In this document: positions 22,422 to 30,748 of the stretch, piece after piece | Numbering within the stretch: position 1 is the stretch's first letter | Layout: each line of letters begins with the position of its first letter | Source of the DNA: Spirochaetes bacterium GWB1_27_13 | Lineage (GTDB): Bacteria; Spirochaetota; GWE2-31-10; MWDO01 | Assembly: GCA_001829125.1 (NCBI GenBank) | Contig: MIAN01000191.1 | Span: 1 to 32,066, forward strand | Direction of reading: 5' to 3' | DNA length: 32,066 bases | Made by a program: the position numbers and the translations under genes | The notes under the pieces: generated by a model | Told to the model about the DNA's origin: nothing | What the model saw: only the letters and a program-made list of their open reading frames with translations | The model's database searches: none

Positions 22422-25043
22422 TTAATAACTTATTTTTATACCAAAACTTGGGAATGGTATTCCTAAATCAAACCTAGCTTCTGGAGCATCTCTTTGCTCT
22501 CCTGTATATGGGTCTGTGTCTTTACCACCTTTAGGATTATATGCTAAAATAAACAAATCTTCTACACCAACATAAGGCTCGATTTTAACCTGTGTTTTTG
22601 GAATAAAAAAGTTAAAAGATATTTTTAAATCAAAAGGAATACTAAAATCATTTCTTCCTTCATTATCATAAACTTCTTTTTGAGAATATCTTTCAACAAC
22701 TTGTTTTTGATCTTCTGTTAATGCCATATACATAGTTGCATCACTAAACGCTTTTCTTGGAGTACCACTGGCAAAGGTTAATTTTGAAGTAATAGTCATC
22801 CAAGATGTTGGCATTATATTAATAACAATATTTAAGTTATTAAACCTATGATATGATGGATAAAACCATCTTTCTGTTGGCTCACCTCTTATCGTAGTTT
22901 TATCAGGGTTTCCATTAGAATTTGGATTATATAACCATATCCATATAAAAGAATAAGAAATCATTCCATCTACATATCTTGATATTTTTCTTGATAACTC
23001 TATGTCAAAACCTGCTGCATGTCCATATCCATCTGTGTTTACAGCTACATCTGTATTATTATTCACCCAATTTATATAAGAACTATTAAAAAAATATTTG
23101 TAATAACCTTCTATCTTAAATTTTATATCAAGTGGAAATAATAACTCAAGACCTATTACTGTTGTGAGAGCTTTAGGAATAGATATTTCAAAATCTTTTA
23201 ATTTCCATTCTTTTTTTATAGCCAAAGATTCGGAAGGGTTTTTTGCAAAAATACCAACTCCTGCACTTAAAGTCATCCTATTAAGGTATGGTAAATTTTT
23301 TACAGGAGTAAAAGACATATTTAGTCTCGGTAGTGCGACAGGATAAGTATTTAAAGAATAATCATTGCCAATAAATAAAAGAGTATGCTCTACTCTACAT
23401 CCAACATCTATTTTGAAAACATCAGGTATTATATTAAACAAAAGATTTACATAAGCAAAACTATTTAATGTCTTTTTATCCTCTTTAGGAATATCTAATT
23501 TAATTTGTGTAAGAATAAAACTTTTTTTTACATCATCCCATAATGATATCCATACATTATCATGCTCTTCATAACTTGTAAAATCAAGTGTTCCACCAAA
23601 GCCAGTTTCTAATTGAATTTTTTCGTGTAATTGAAAATCCATATCAAATCTTGTCTGTAAACTATGTAACATAGTATCACTCAAAAAAGTTGTTTTTTGA
23701 TTATCTATTGTAAAACTTTGTTGGTTTGCTTGGTTATTATAAATATCTATAAAAGTCCTATACGTTTCTTTTATAGGATTGCCATCTGGCAAGCTATTAA
23801 GTAGAGTAAATTGATCTTTAAAACCTTGAGAATATTTTTTAGTTCCATTATCAAGACTCATACCATCTACTTTATTATTCAAAAATTCATAGCCTATGAT
23901 CCCATAGATATGTATTTTATCAGTTGGCAGAATGTTAAATTTTGAAAAAACAAAAGTATCATAATTATACCATTTAAAATCAAAAGCATATTTAATCTCT
24001 CTCATTATTTCATTGCCATTATTATCTTTTTTAACATTCCCTTTATCATCTCTCATTTTTTCATCTTTATTTATGAGTCCTATACCATCAGTACCAAAAA
24101 AAGCATTCACTTCCCATTTAAATCTTTTGTGTGGTTGCCAATACCATTTTAGATAAGCATCATAAATATAAGGATTTTTTGAAAAAGATAGTCCATTTTG
24201 TGCCAATTGTGGAGCGGCTATTGGTAATACAGCATCGTAATAAGTGATTCTTCCACCCAAAAAAAGTCCAGAAATTTTTTTGTTACCAATAGGGATTTGC
24301 ATAAGGAGTTCTTGAGTTGATATAGCACAGTTATACATTATTCTAAACCCTTTGTCTGGAGTCATACTATTAACTTCCATTGTAGCACTTGATGCAGGTC
24401 CTAATTTTGCAGAAAAAATCCCTGCAGAAAATTTAACAGACTCAACAGTGTTAGGATTAAAAATAGAATACGCTCTACCCCAGTGATAAGGATACCTAAC
24501 CAAAAAACCATCATAGAATGTACTCATACCATTAGGGTCGCCACCTCTTACAGAAAGATAAGCACTAAATTTACCCGCATAACTAACACCTGGCAAAACT
24601 TTAATGGCAGACATAACATCTTCTATTATACCTATCTTTGCAGTGGATTCCATTTCTTTTTTTTCAATAACTTTTGAAACACCTACCTGCTCATCTGTCT
24701 TATCTTTAATTTTTTGTTCTATAACAAGCTCTTTGCCTTCTAGTACACCTTGTATTAGCATTTTTATAATAACAGGTTTACTAAAATCTTTTACAAAAAC
24801 CTTTTTGGTTTCATAACCAGGAAACTGCACTACAACAGTGGTAGAATCAACAGCATCTTCTATTTTTATTGTTGCATTACCATCAGCATCAGTTACAGCA
24901 GAATGTCCACCTTTTGTTAGATTTATTTTAACCCCTTCCAATGACATATCAAGGTCTTTATCAATTACTGTAATTTTTAATTCTTTGCTATTAAGTATAA
25001 AAGCAAGAAATATAAAAAATAAAACTATAAATTGCTTTTTCAA
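22422..25043 (-). CDS. TonB-dependent outer-membrane receptor
   Basis: Outer-membrane active transporter of 873 residues. After a signal peptide (MKKQFIVLFFIFLAFILNSK) comes a carboxypeptidase-regulatory-like beta-sandwich (about 21-95, with TDADGNATIKI). The plug follows (about 120-245), with EDVMSAIKVLPGVS, SVRGGDPNGMSTFYDG and SAKLGPASSATMEV. The rest is a 22-strand-type barrel ending in an aromatic Tyr (FGIKISY). The frame stays open to an ATG at 25118, but a promoter at 25101-25129 overlaps that codon. I start at TTG 25043 behind GGGGG, which gives a clean signal peptide. The ligand is unknown. The receptor lacks an obvious TonB-box match and is followed by a lipoprotein gene. No TonB/ExbBD genes are nearby. 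Confidence 0.88.
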   Translation of the reverse strand: MKKQFIVLFFIFLAFILNSKELKITVIDKDLDMSLEGVKINLTKGGHSAVTDADGNATIKIEDAVDSTTVVVQFPGYETKKVFVKDFSKPVIIKMLIQGVLEGKELVIEQKIKDKTDEQVGVSKVIEKKEMESTAKIGIIEDVMSAIKVLPGVSYAGKFSAYLSVRGGDPNGMSTFYDGFLVRYPYHWGRAYSIFNPNTVESVKFSAGIFSAKLGPASSATMEVNSMTPDKGFRIMYNCAISTQELLMQIPIGNKKISGLFLGGRITYYDAVLPIAAPQLAQNGLSFSKNPYIYDAYLKWYWQPHKRFKWEVNAFFGTDGIGLINKDEKMRDDKGNVKKDNNGNEIMREIKYAFDFKWYNYDTFVFSKFNILPTDKIHIYGIIGYEFLNNKVDGMSLDNGTKKYSQGFKDQFTLLNSLPDGNPIKETYRTFIDIYNNQANQQSFTIDNQKTTFLSDTMLHSLQTRFDMDFQLHEKIQLETGFGGTLDFTSYEEHDNVWISLWDDVKKSFILTQIKLDIPKEDKKTLNSFAYVNLLFNIIPDVFKIDVGCRVEHTLLFIGNDYSLNTYPVALPRLNMSFTPVKNLPYLNRMTLSAGVGIFAKNPSESLAIKKEWKLKDFEISIPKALTTVIGLELLFPLDIKFKIEGYYKYFFNSSYINWVNNNTDVAVNTDGYGHAAGFDIELSRKISRYVDGMISYSFIWIWLYNPNSNGNPDKTTIRGEPTERWFYPSYHRFNNLNIVINIMPTSWMTITSKLTFASGTPRKAFSDATMYMALTEDQKQVVERYSQKEVYDNEGRNDFSIPFDLKISFNFFIPKTQVKIEPYVGVEDLFILAYNPKGGKDTDPYTGEQRDAPEARFDLGIPFPSFGIKISY

Positions 25044-25100
25044 ATTTACCCCCAGAAAATATTTTTTAATTTTAGATTTATCAAAAAGAATTTTAACACA

Positions 25101-25129
25101 ATTATAATAAAAAAACATTTTTTTTACAA
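25101..25129 (-). promoter_or_regulatory. Promoter of the TonB-dependent receptor operon
   Basis: On the minus strand TTGTAA (25124-25129), 17 bases, perfect TATAAT (25101-25106). A start site near 25094 lies downstream of the upstream ATG at 25118, which supports the TTG start at 25043. Confidence 0.65.
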
Positions 25130-25146
25130 ATTACTGAGTGTTATCA

Positions 25147-26478
25147 CTATAAACCTATCCCTCTCTCTTCTCCTTCTTCCAAATAAGGGTTTTTTATAAT
25201 TGCTTCTGGGGTCTCTATTGCATTTTTATTTTTTAAATATTGTATAATTTTTTTCTTATCTAATAATATTGCTAATGTTAATGGACTCAATCCTCTTTTG
25301 AATACTAAATCAAGGTAATTACCACTAGTTGTTGTTATTCCATCATAATTTGCCCCTTTTTCAATTAAATAATCTAATATTGGTATAATAGAATCTTCTT
25401 TTGCCAAACAAGCATAATGAATTGAATTAAATCCAAAGTCTCCCAATGAACTAACGCTAAGCCCTTTTTCTACTAAAAATTTTACCATCTCTAGATTATT
25501 ATTTTGAATTGCAATATGTAAAGTATTCGCTCCATAATATCCGTTTCTTTCAAGAATATCTTTGATTCTTTCAACTTCTTCTAAAGGAAATTCTTCATAA
25601 GATTTATCAGATAATTTATATTTTCCTTCAATATATTCTCCATAAGAAGGGTCATTTTCTGAGGTATTAGTATTTATCGGTTCTTCAAAAACGTAGTATT
25701 TTTTTATGAGATTATCATCACTTTGATCTAAATTTGAAAAATAACTATTAAATGTATCAATGTCAAAAACTTCTGGCATATCTCTTACAATACCTTTAAC
25801 TGGCAAACCTTTTTCTATAAGAGTTTTTAAGATTGGAAAATTATTTTTTAGTGCAGCAAGCCTTACCAAATTGATATTACCATCTTCTTTAGATAAATCT
25901 GGATTATTTTCCATAAAATAGTTAAATAAATCAATAAAATCTTTATCTAATGCAATATATAATGTCCAATAATAGTAAAATGTATAATCAAGTTTAGCAT
26001 TTTTAGAAATTAGAAATTTTACCATTTCTATTTTATTTTTTTTTGTTGCTAAAACTAAAAGAGTCTCATAAGAATTAGCTTTTTCATTCACATCAAAACC
26101 ATTTTGTAAATAATATTCTACTATATCCTTACGGTCTTTAATTATTGCATAATAAATAGGATAATTGGTAGCATTGCCTATAATTTTAATGTTTGCCTTT
26201 TTCTCAACAAGGTATTTGATAATATCAAGATTTCCATTTTCTGTTGCTATATGTAATGCAGTATCCCCATCTGGCGTATAACAATTTATATTAACGCCAA
26301 TTTCTACAACCATTTTTATTTTATTTAAATCATTTTGTCTTGTCATTGTTAAAAGATAGTCGCATCTTTCGTTATCAGACATTTTTTTTATCTTGTTTTT
26401 TTCAATCTGCTCTTCACAAGAGAAAAATAGAAGTATAAACAATGACAAGGCACATATTTTTAATAATTTACAACTCAT
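25147..26478 (-). CDS. Ankyrin-repeat lipoprotein
   Basis: Envelope lipoprotein of 443 residues. The signal peptide ends ILLFFSC, giving lipidated Cys21. Most of the mature protein consists of ankyrin repeats: clear units include DGDTALHIATENGNLDIIKY near residue 72, YETLLVLATKKNKIEMVKFL, ANTLHIAIQNNNLEMVKFL and FNSIHYACLAKEDSIIPIL. A divergent middle stretch (about 235-305, with DQSDDNLIKKY) separates an N-terminal from a C-terminal repeat block. Ankyrin repeats bind other proteins; no enzymatic domain is present. GAGG precedes the ATG. It is upstream of the TonB receptor on the same strand but separated by the receptor's own promoter. The binding partner is unknown. Confidence 0.86.
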   Translation of the reverse strand: MSCKLLKICALSLFILLFFSCEEQIEKNKIKKMSDNERCDYLLTMTRQNDLNKIKMVVEIGVNINCYTPDGDTALHIATENGNLDIIKYLVEKKANIKIIGNATNYPIYYAIIKDRKDIVEYYLQNGFDVNEKANSYETLLVLATKKNKIEMVKFLISKNAKLDYTFYYYWTLYIALDKDFIDLFNYFMENNPDLSKEDGNINLVRLAALKNNFPILKTLIEKGLPVKGIVRDMPEVFDIDTFNSYFSNLDQSDDNLIKKYYVFEEPINTNTSENDPSYGEYIEGKYKLSDKSYEEFPLEEVERIKDILERNGYYGANTLHIAIQNNNLEMVKFLVEKGLSVSSLGDFGFNSIHYACLAKEDSIIPILDYLIEKGANYDGITTTSGNYLDLVFKRGLSPLTLAILLDKKKIIQYLKNKNAIETPEAIIKNPYLEEGEERGIGL

Positions 26479-26796
26479 TTCGTCCTCACTAAGCCAATTA
26501 AATTGTTTAATTTAATTTTAGTTTAAGTTTATTAAAAAGTAAATGTTATTTATAAAGAAAAAAATAATATTGGTGAATATTTTTACATACCAAAATATTT
26601 TAGGTTATGCCAACCATTAACTGGTTTTAGCAATAACTAAGATTGATTAAAACAACGAAAGAAATACAAGAAAAGATAGAATTATTATTAAAAACTCCAA
26701 TAAATTTAATAAAATCATCTTTTTTATTGAAATTTTATCTAATTATTCATGATAAACCTTGACTTTTAAATTGCTTTTTTTTAATAAATTTTAATA
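26479..26796. other. 318-bp AT-rich intergenic region
   Basis: Between the ankyrin lipoprotein gene start and the sensor kinase gene end I see no supported gene, promoter or terminator. The plus strand has a 39-codon TTG frame at 26643-26762 without a ribosome site, probably chance. Confidence 0.5.
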
Positions 26797-28551
26797 CTAT
26801 ATATCAAATTGAATATTAAATTTTGTACCATTTTGTCTTTCGATTTCTAAATTACCATTGATTTGTTGTGTCAGCATATCAATTAAATTAAGTCCAAATC
26901 CTTTTTTTTTACTGCTTTCCAAAGAATCAATCCCAATGCCATTATCTTCAAATTTGAATTCAACATGTTTATTGCTGTGTAAAATTACGATTTTAATTGC
27001 TCCGTTTATTCTATTAATAAAAGCATGTTTCATTGAATTTGATATTAATTCATTAATCATTATTCCTAAAATAAATAAAATTTTATTATCAACTTGAAAA
27101 TCTTCAATTTCTTTTAACATTTGGATTGAATTATGGTTTGGAAATAAGACAAATATTTCATCAATCAATTGAGAAAGATAATTATTAATTGATACATTAA
27201 TATAATTGTCCATTTGATATAATTTTGAATAAAGCACCTCCATACTTTTTACTCGTCCAATAGCTTCGTTAAGTATGGTAATTAGTTCAGGTGATTTAAC
27301 CAAATTACATTGCATTTTTAAAAGATTACTTATTACATTCATATTATTTTTAATTCTATGATGAACCTCTTTCATAAGAAGTTCTTTTTCTTTAAGAAGA
27401 AGTTTAATCTTATCTTCAGCCTTTTTGCGTTCAGTGATGTCAATAGTAAACCCAGCCAAATAAAGAGACGAATCTTCCATTTGAATAGGAAATTTTATTG
27501 TTGTATAACATTTTCCATTCAACTCCTCATCAACTTGAATTAACTTACCCCCAAATAGAATCTTCTTATCATCCTCAATCATACTTTTTGCAAGATCAGA
27601 TGGAAATAATTCATTCATATCTTTACCAATAATCTCGTCTATTGGCATACCAAGCATCTGTTCATAATTTTTACTCAAATAAATAGGTTTAATATCTTTA
27701 TCTTTAAAAAAAATATATATAGGACTATTATCAAGCAATGATTGGAAAATAAATTTCTTTTCCTTTAGTGACATCTCTACTTTTTTACGCTCTGAAATAT
27801 CAGTGTGTGTTCCTACCATTCTTGAAGGTTTTCCTTTATCATCAAAAGCAACTGCCCGACCTCTAGCAAGAACATATTTATATTCGCCAGATTTGGTTCT
27901 TAATCTCTGTTCGACAGTAAATATTTCAGTACGTCCTTCGATATAATCGTTTAAAGCACTCTCTGTTGCAGGTAAATCATCTGGATGTACAAGGTTTTGC
28001 CAACTTTTTGAAATGTCTGGGAGTTCTGACTCGTTATATCCCAATATCTCACATCCTCTTCTACTTAAATAAAGTTCGTCTGTATCCATCTGAACATCCC
28101 ACAAGCCATCATTTGCACCATCAAGAGCAAATGAAAGTCTTTCTTCACTTTTTGATAGTTTTTCTTTGGCTTCAAATAGTTCAAAAGCCATCTCAATCGA
28201 TGATTTTAATACAAAACTTCCAGAGTCTTTTATTACATAACCATATCGAGTAATTTCTTTCACTTTATTTACATATTCTTCTTCTGTATGCGATGTCAAA
28301 AATATTATGGGAATGTTGCGTATTTTTAGAATTTGTTTTGCAGCCTCAGTTCCATGAATGCCTTTACCAAGGTCTATGTCCATAAGAATAAGAGAGATAT
28401 TACTATTATTTGTTACTATTTCGACAGATTTTTCACCTGTATTAGCAATAATTACTTCATAACCAAAACTTCTAATAGTCTCTGCAAAATCTAAAGCAAT
28501 AACAAACTCATCTTCTACAATGAGAATTGTTTTGATAATTTTATCAGACAT
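26797..28551 (-). CDS. Receiver-PAS-PAS histidine kinase (HisKA_2 type)
   Basis: Cytoplasmic sensor kinase of 584 residues with no membrane segment. The receiver spans 7-122, with phosphoacceptor Asp58 (ILMDID) and Lys108 (YVIKDSG). PAS1 spans about 135-262: LSFALDGANDGLWDVQMD, a VHPDDL turn and a GTHTDISERKK end. PAS2 spans about 275-390 (LLDNSPIYIFFKDKD, then AGFTIDITERKK). The HisKA_2 dimerisation domain has the H-box MKEVHHRIKNNMNVISNLL. The ATPase has N-box MINELISNSMKHAF, DNGIGID and GFGLNLI. HisKA_2 kinases often lack a cognate neighbouring DNA-binding regulator, and none is seen here. The open frame extends to 28623, but ATG 28551 has AAGGAG seven bases before it and starts the receiver fold directly. 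Confidence 0.92.
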   Translation of the reverse strand: MSDKIIKTILIVEDEFVIALDFAETIRSFGYEVIIANTGEKSVEIVTNNSNISLILMDIDLGKGIHGTEAAKQILKIRNIPIIFLTSHTEEEYVNKVKEITRYGYVIKDSGSFVLKSSIEMAFELFEAKEKLSKSEERLSFALDGANDGLWDVQMDTDELYLSRRGCEILGYNESELPDISKSWQNLVHPDDLPATESALNDYIEGRTEIFTVEQRLRTKSGEYKYVLARGRAVAFDDKGKPSRMVGTHTDISERKKVEMSLKEKKFIFQSLLDNSPIYIFFKDKDIKPIYLSKNYEQMLGMPIDEIIGKDMNELFPSDLAKSMIEDDKKILFGGKLIQVDEELNGKCYTTIKFPIQMEDSSLYLAGFTIDITERKKAEDKIKLLLKEKELLMKEVHHRIKNNMNVISNLLKMQCNLVKSPELITILNEAIGRVKSMEVLYSKLYQMDNYINVSINNYLSQLIDEIFVLFPNHNSIQMLKEIEDFQVDNKILFILGIMINELISNSMKHAFINRINGAIKIVILHSNKHVEFKFEDNGIGIDSLESSKKKGFGLNLIDMLTQQINGNLEIERQNGTKFNIQFDI

Positions 28552-28673
28552 TACAAGCTCCTTAGATGAAAAAAACAAATAACAATTATGTCTTAATATT
28601 ACTAAAAATAGATAAAAAATCAATAAATAATTTAATTTATTTGTTTTTCTTCTGAAGATTGAATATAATTGGA

Positions 28674-28693
28674 GTTGTCGGAAATATTACGGC
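28674..28693 (+). repeat. Left arm of an inverted repeat bracketing the PIN gene
   Basis: GTTGTCGGAAATATTACGGC. Its reverse complement matches 29823-29842 at 19 of 20 positions. It lies in the divergent promoter region between the kinase and the PIN gene and is noticeably more GC-rich than its surroundings. Confidence 0.8.
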
Positions 28694-28733
28694 TTATGTT
28701 TTTTTGATTTTATATAATTAATGAGAAAATTTT

Positions 28734-29816
28734 ATGAAGATATTTTTTGATACTACAGTGTTTTTCAATGATTTTTTATTAACAGGAAGATATATAAATA
28801 TTTTATTAGATTTATCAAAAAATAATTTTATTGAACTATTTATATCTAAAATAGTAATTGAAGAACTAAAAAAGAATTATATTGAAGATGTAACTAATTT
28901 GATAAAAAAAACCAATAGTAACATAAATAAGTGTAGGAAATTTAAAATTGTAGAATATGATTTTATTGATGAAGAAATAATAAATCCTGAAAAAATAATA
29001 GATGAAAGATTTAAACAATTAGAAAATGATTATAATTTAAAAATTGTTGATTATGAAAATAATTTTCTTCCTTCTGTACTTGAATCATATTATAAAATAA
29101 AAAAACCATTTTCAAAGGGTAAAGATAGTTTTAAAGACTGTTTAATATGGCTTTCTTATGAAAAAATAATAAAAAGTAATACTATGTTATATTTTGCATT
29201 TATATCAAATAATACCAGTGATTTTGCTGATGCTAGCAAATCTAAATTGCATCCTGATTTAGAAATATCCGGATTAAATATAGAGTATTATAAAGACTTA
29301 TATGAGTTGTTTAATAAATCTGAAAAATTTAAATCTATACATGAAAGTTATAGATTAAAAAATGATTTATTAGAGTGGACGAAATCAGAAAATATAGATA
29401 AAAAATATGTACTTAAAATATTAAATGAAGATTTTAAACAAGAAATTGAAGTTTTTACTGATGATATTTCAAAGCAAATTGATCCATATAAGTATGGCGA
29501 TTTTACAATGGATGGTTATGTTCAAAATTCTTTTATTGAGATAAATAATATAGAATTAGATTATATCGATGTAATAGAAAATCAATTAATAATATCTGGT
29601 GAGTTGATACTTGAGTGTAATATTGAAATATATGGGTATAATTCTTATCGTGACAGTGGTGACGAACAATATTTTTTAATTCAAGAAGGTATCAATTTAA
29701 TAAAAGCTGAATTTTATTTTTTTTACAATAAAGATCATATAGCAAATGCTTTTGATTTAAAATATATTGATTTTGAAACCGATTTAAATGAAGAAAATTA
29801 TGAAGATTTTGGTTAA
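28734..29816 (+). CDS. PIN-like (DUF4935-type) nuclease-domain protein
   Basis: Protein of 360 residues. The first 180 residues look like a PIN ribonuclease fold of the DUF4935 kind. FFDTTVF supplies Asp6, IVIEELKKNY supplies Glu43/Glu44, KGKDSFKDCLIW supplies Asp131 and Asp135, and FISNNTSDFAD supplies the last acidic cluster (Asp163). So the acidic metal site appears intact. The C-terminal half (about 200-360) is acidic and beta-rich (IELDYIDVIENQLIISGELIL), unrecognised, and may be the target-sensing or partner domain. The gene is very AT-rich and is enclosed by a 20-base inverted repeat, suggesting acquisition. No antitoxin gene overlaps it. Related PIN proteins occur in defence or toxin contexts; a defence role here is inference. 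Confidence 0.72.
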   Translation: MKIFFDTTVFFNDFLLTGRYINILLDLSKNNFIELFISKIVIEELKKNYIEDVTNLIKKTNSNINKCRKFKIVEYDFIDEEIINPEKIIDERFKQLENDYNLKIVDYENNFLPSVLESYYKIKKPFSKGKDSFKDCLIWLSYEKIIKSNTMLYFAFISNNTSDFADASKSKLHPDLEISGLNIEYYKDLYELFNKSEKFKSIHESYRLKNDLLEWTKSENIDKKYVLKILNEDFKQEIEVFTDDISKQIDPYKYGDFTMDGYVQNSFIEINNIELDYIDVIENQLIISGELILECNIEIYGYNSYRDSGDEQYFLIQEGINLIKAEFYFFYNKDHIANAFDLKYIDFETDLNEENYEDFG

Positions 29817-29930
29817 GTAAACGCCGTAATACTTCCGACAACAGCCGGTTCCAGCGGGGAGTACCGCCTTTACCCAAATTGCCTCCGCGAGTACACTCCG
29901 GCAACTTCGGCTACTCAGGCACCGTTACAC
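29817..29930. other. GC-rich structured non-coding island
   Basis: About 110 bases of strikingly GC-rich sequence in an otherwise AT-rich genome, directly after the PIN gene stop. It contains the right arm of the inverted repeat, two GAGTAC direct repeats (in GGGGAGTACCGCC and GCGAGTACACTCC), and weakly complementary ends (GTAAACGCC and GGCACCGTTACAC). Candidate identities are a recombination site resembling an integron attC, a structured RNA, or an IS remnant. The attC consensus core GTTRRRY is not satisfied exactly by the terminal GTTACAC. Confidence 0.55.
29823..29842 (-). repeat. Right arm of the inverted repeat
   Basis: GCCGTAATACTTCCGACAAC, complementary to 28674-28693 with a single mismatch. 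It is embedded in the GC-rich island. The two arms enclose 1,169 bp containing only the PIN gene. Confidence 0.8.
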
Positions 29931-29960
29931 GATATTGATTTAATAAAAGGTTGGTATTAT

Positions 29961-30548
29961 ATGAAGAATTTAATCTTTTTTAGTTTAATTTTTTTACTAT
30001 TAATTTCATGTTATAAGAAATCTAAAGAAACTCAAAATATTGAAAAATATGAAACAATCTTAACTGATGAAGAAACTTATAAAGAAGAATTTTTTATTGC
30101 AGATAATATTAAATACCCTATAAATACAAGAAACGGAATTGAAGATTTATTTAATAAACATTATGTTAATATAACACAAGAATATCTAAAAGAAAAGTTA
30201 GATGAGAAATCAAAAAAGGAATATAGTAATTTTAAAACAAGAATTAATAATAGTTTAAAAGAAAAAATTAATTTTGGTGGTAAATATCTAATCATTGAAT
30301 GGGGCTGTGGAACAGAATGTCAAACAGGAGTAATTATTAATTTAGAAGATGGAAAAATATTTTCATTACCAACAACAGAATGGGGGGCTGAATATAAACC
30401 AAATAGTCTATTATTTGTAGCAAATCCGCCAAGTGTTAATAATGAATATAATATAAATAGACCATACTATGCTTATCCAAGATATTATATATGGAACAAA
30501 AATAAATTTGATTTAATATGTGATACAGGAAATAATGAAATAAAATAA
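29961..30548 (+). CDS. Lipoprotein of a WGCGTxC family
   Basis: Predicted lipoprotein of 195 residues with signal MKNLIFFSLIFLLLISC (Cys17). A helical Lys/Glu-rich middle is followed by the conserved-looking core INFGGKYLIIEWGCGTECQT, then GVIINLEDGKIFSLP. A core of the form NFAGxYxxxxWGCGTxC recurs in small secreted hypothetical proteins of many bacteria, some carried as gene cassettes. I recall the pattern but cannot verify it here. The two Cys in GCGTEC could form a disulfide or bind a ligand. A TTGG-rich leader and AAGG precede the ATG. The gene follows the GC-rich island immediately, which may provide its promoter or recombination point. Function unknown. Confidence 0.68.
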   Translation: MKNLIFFSLIFLLLISCYKKSKETQNIEKYETILTDEETYKEEFFIADNIKYPINTRNGIEDLFNKHYVNITQEYLKEKLDEKSKKEYSNFKTRINNSLKEKINFGGKYLIIEWGCGTECQTGVIINLEDGKIFSLPTTEWGAEYKPNSLLFVANPPSVNNEYNINRPYYAYPRYYIWNKNKFDLICDTGNNEIK

Positions 30549-30638
30549 TATCCAATATCGCAAATCATATATACCAAACGAATTCTAAATGCTAAATAAA
30601 TTTTATTAAAAAATAACAATTTAAAAATCAAAATTTAC

Positions 30639-30732
30639 CACGAAGAATTAGAGAGTATTTCAATAAAAAATATGGATTTTTTAATTTATTGAAGTTTTAA
30701 TCAGAATTCTTTTTTTTCTCATTTTCTTCGTG
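30639..30732. mobile_element. MITE-like palindromic element, copy 2
   Basis: A 94-base element bounded by CACGAAGAA and TTCTTCGTG, with an internal palindrome TTTCAATAAA / TTTATTGAA. It shares both ends and the AATTAGAGA...TTTCAATAA block with the inverted copy at 19290-19348, which lacks about 35 internal bases. It lies between convergent genes, where it could also act as a terminator. Confidence 0.65.
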
Positions 30733-30748
30733 AACAGGTACGATAAAA

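Noticed and set aside
26643-26762. 39-codon plus-strand frame starting at TTG (IKTTKEIQEKIELLL)
   Set aside because: No Shine-Dalgarno and no Met. AT-rich sequence easily gives Lys/Leu/Ile-rich frames of this length.
29692-29904. 70-codon minus-strand frame across the GC-rich island
   Set aside because: It half overlaps the PIN gene antisense, has no ribosome site, and is biased in composition by the island.
29817-29930. tRNA or tmRNA in the GC-rich island
   Set aside because: No acceptor-stem pairing, no GGTTCRANTCC T-arm in the right context and no CCA end could be found on either strand.
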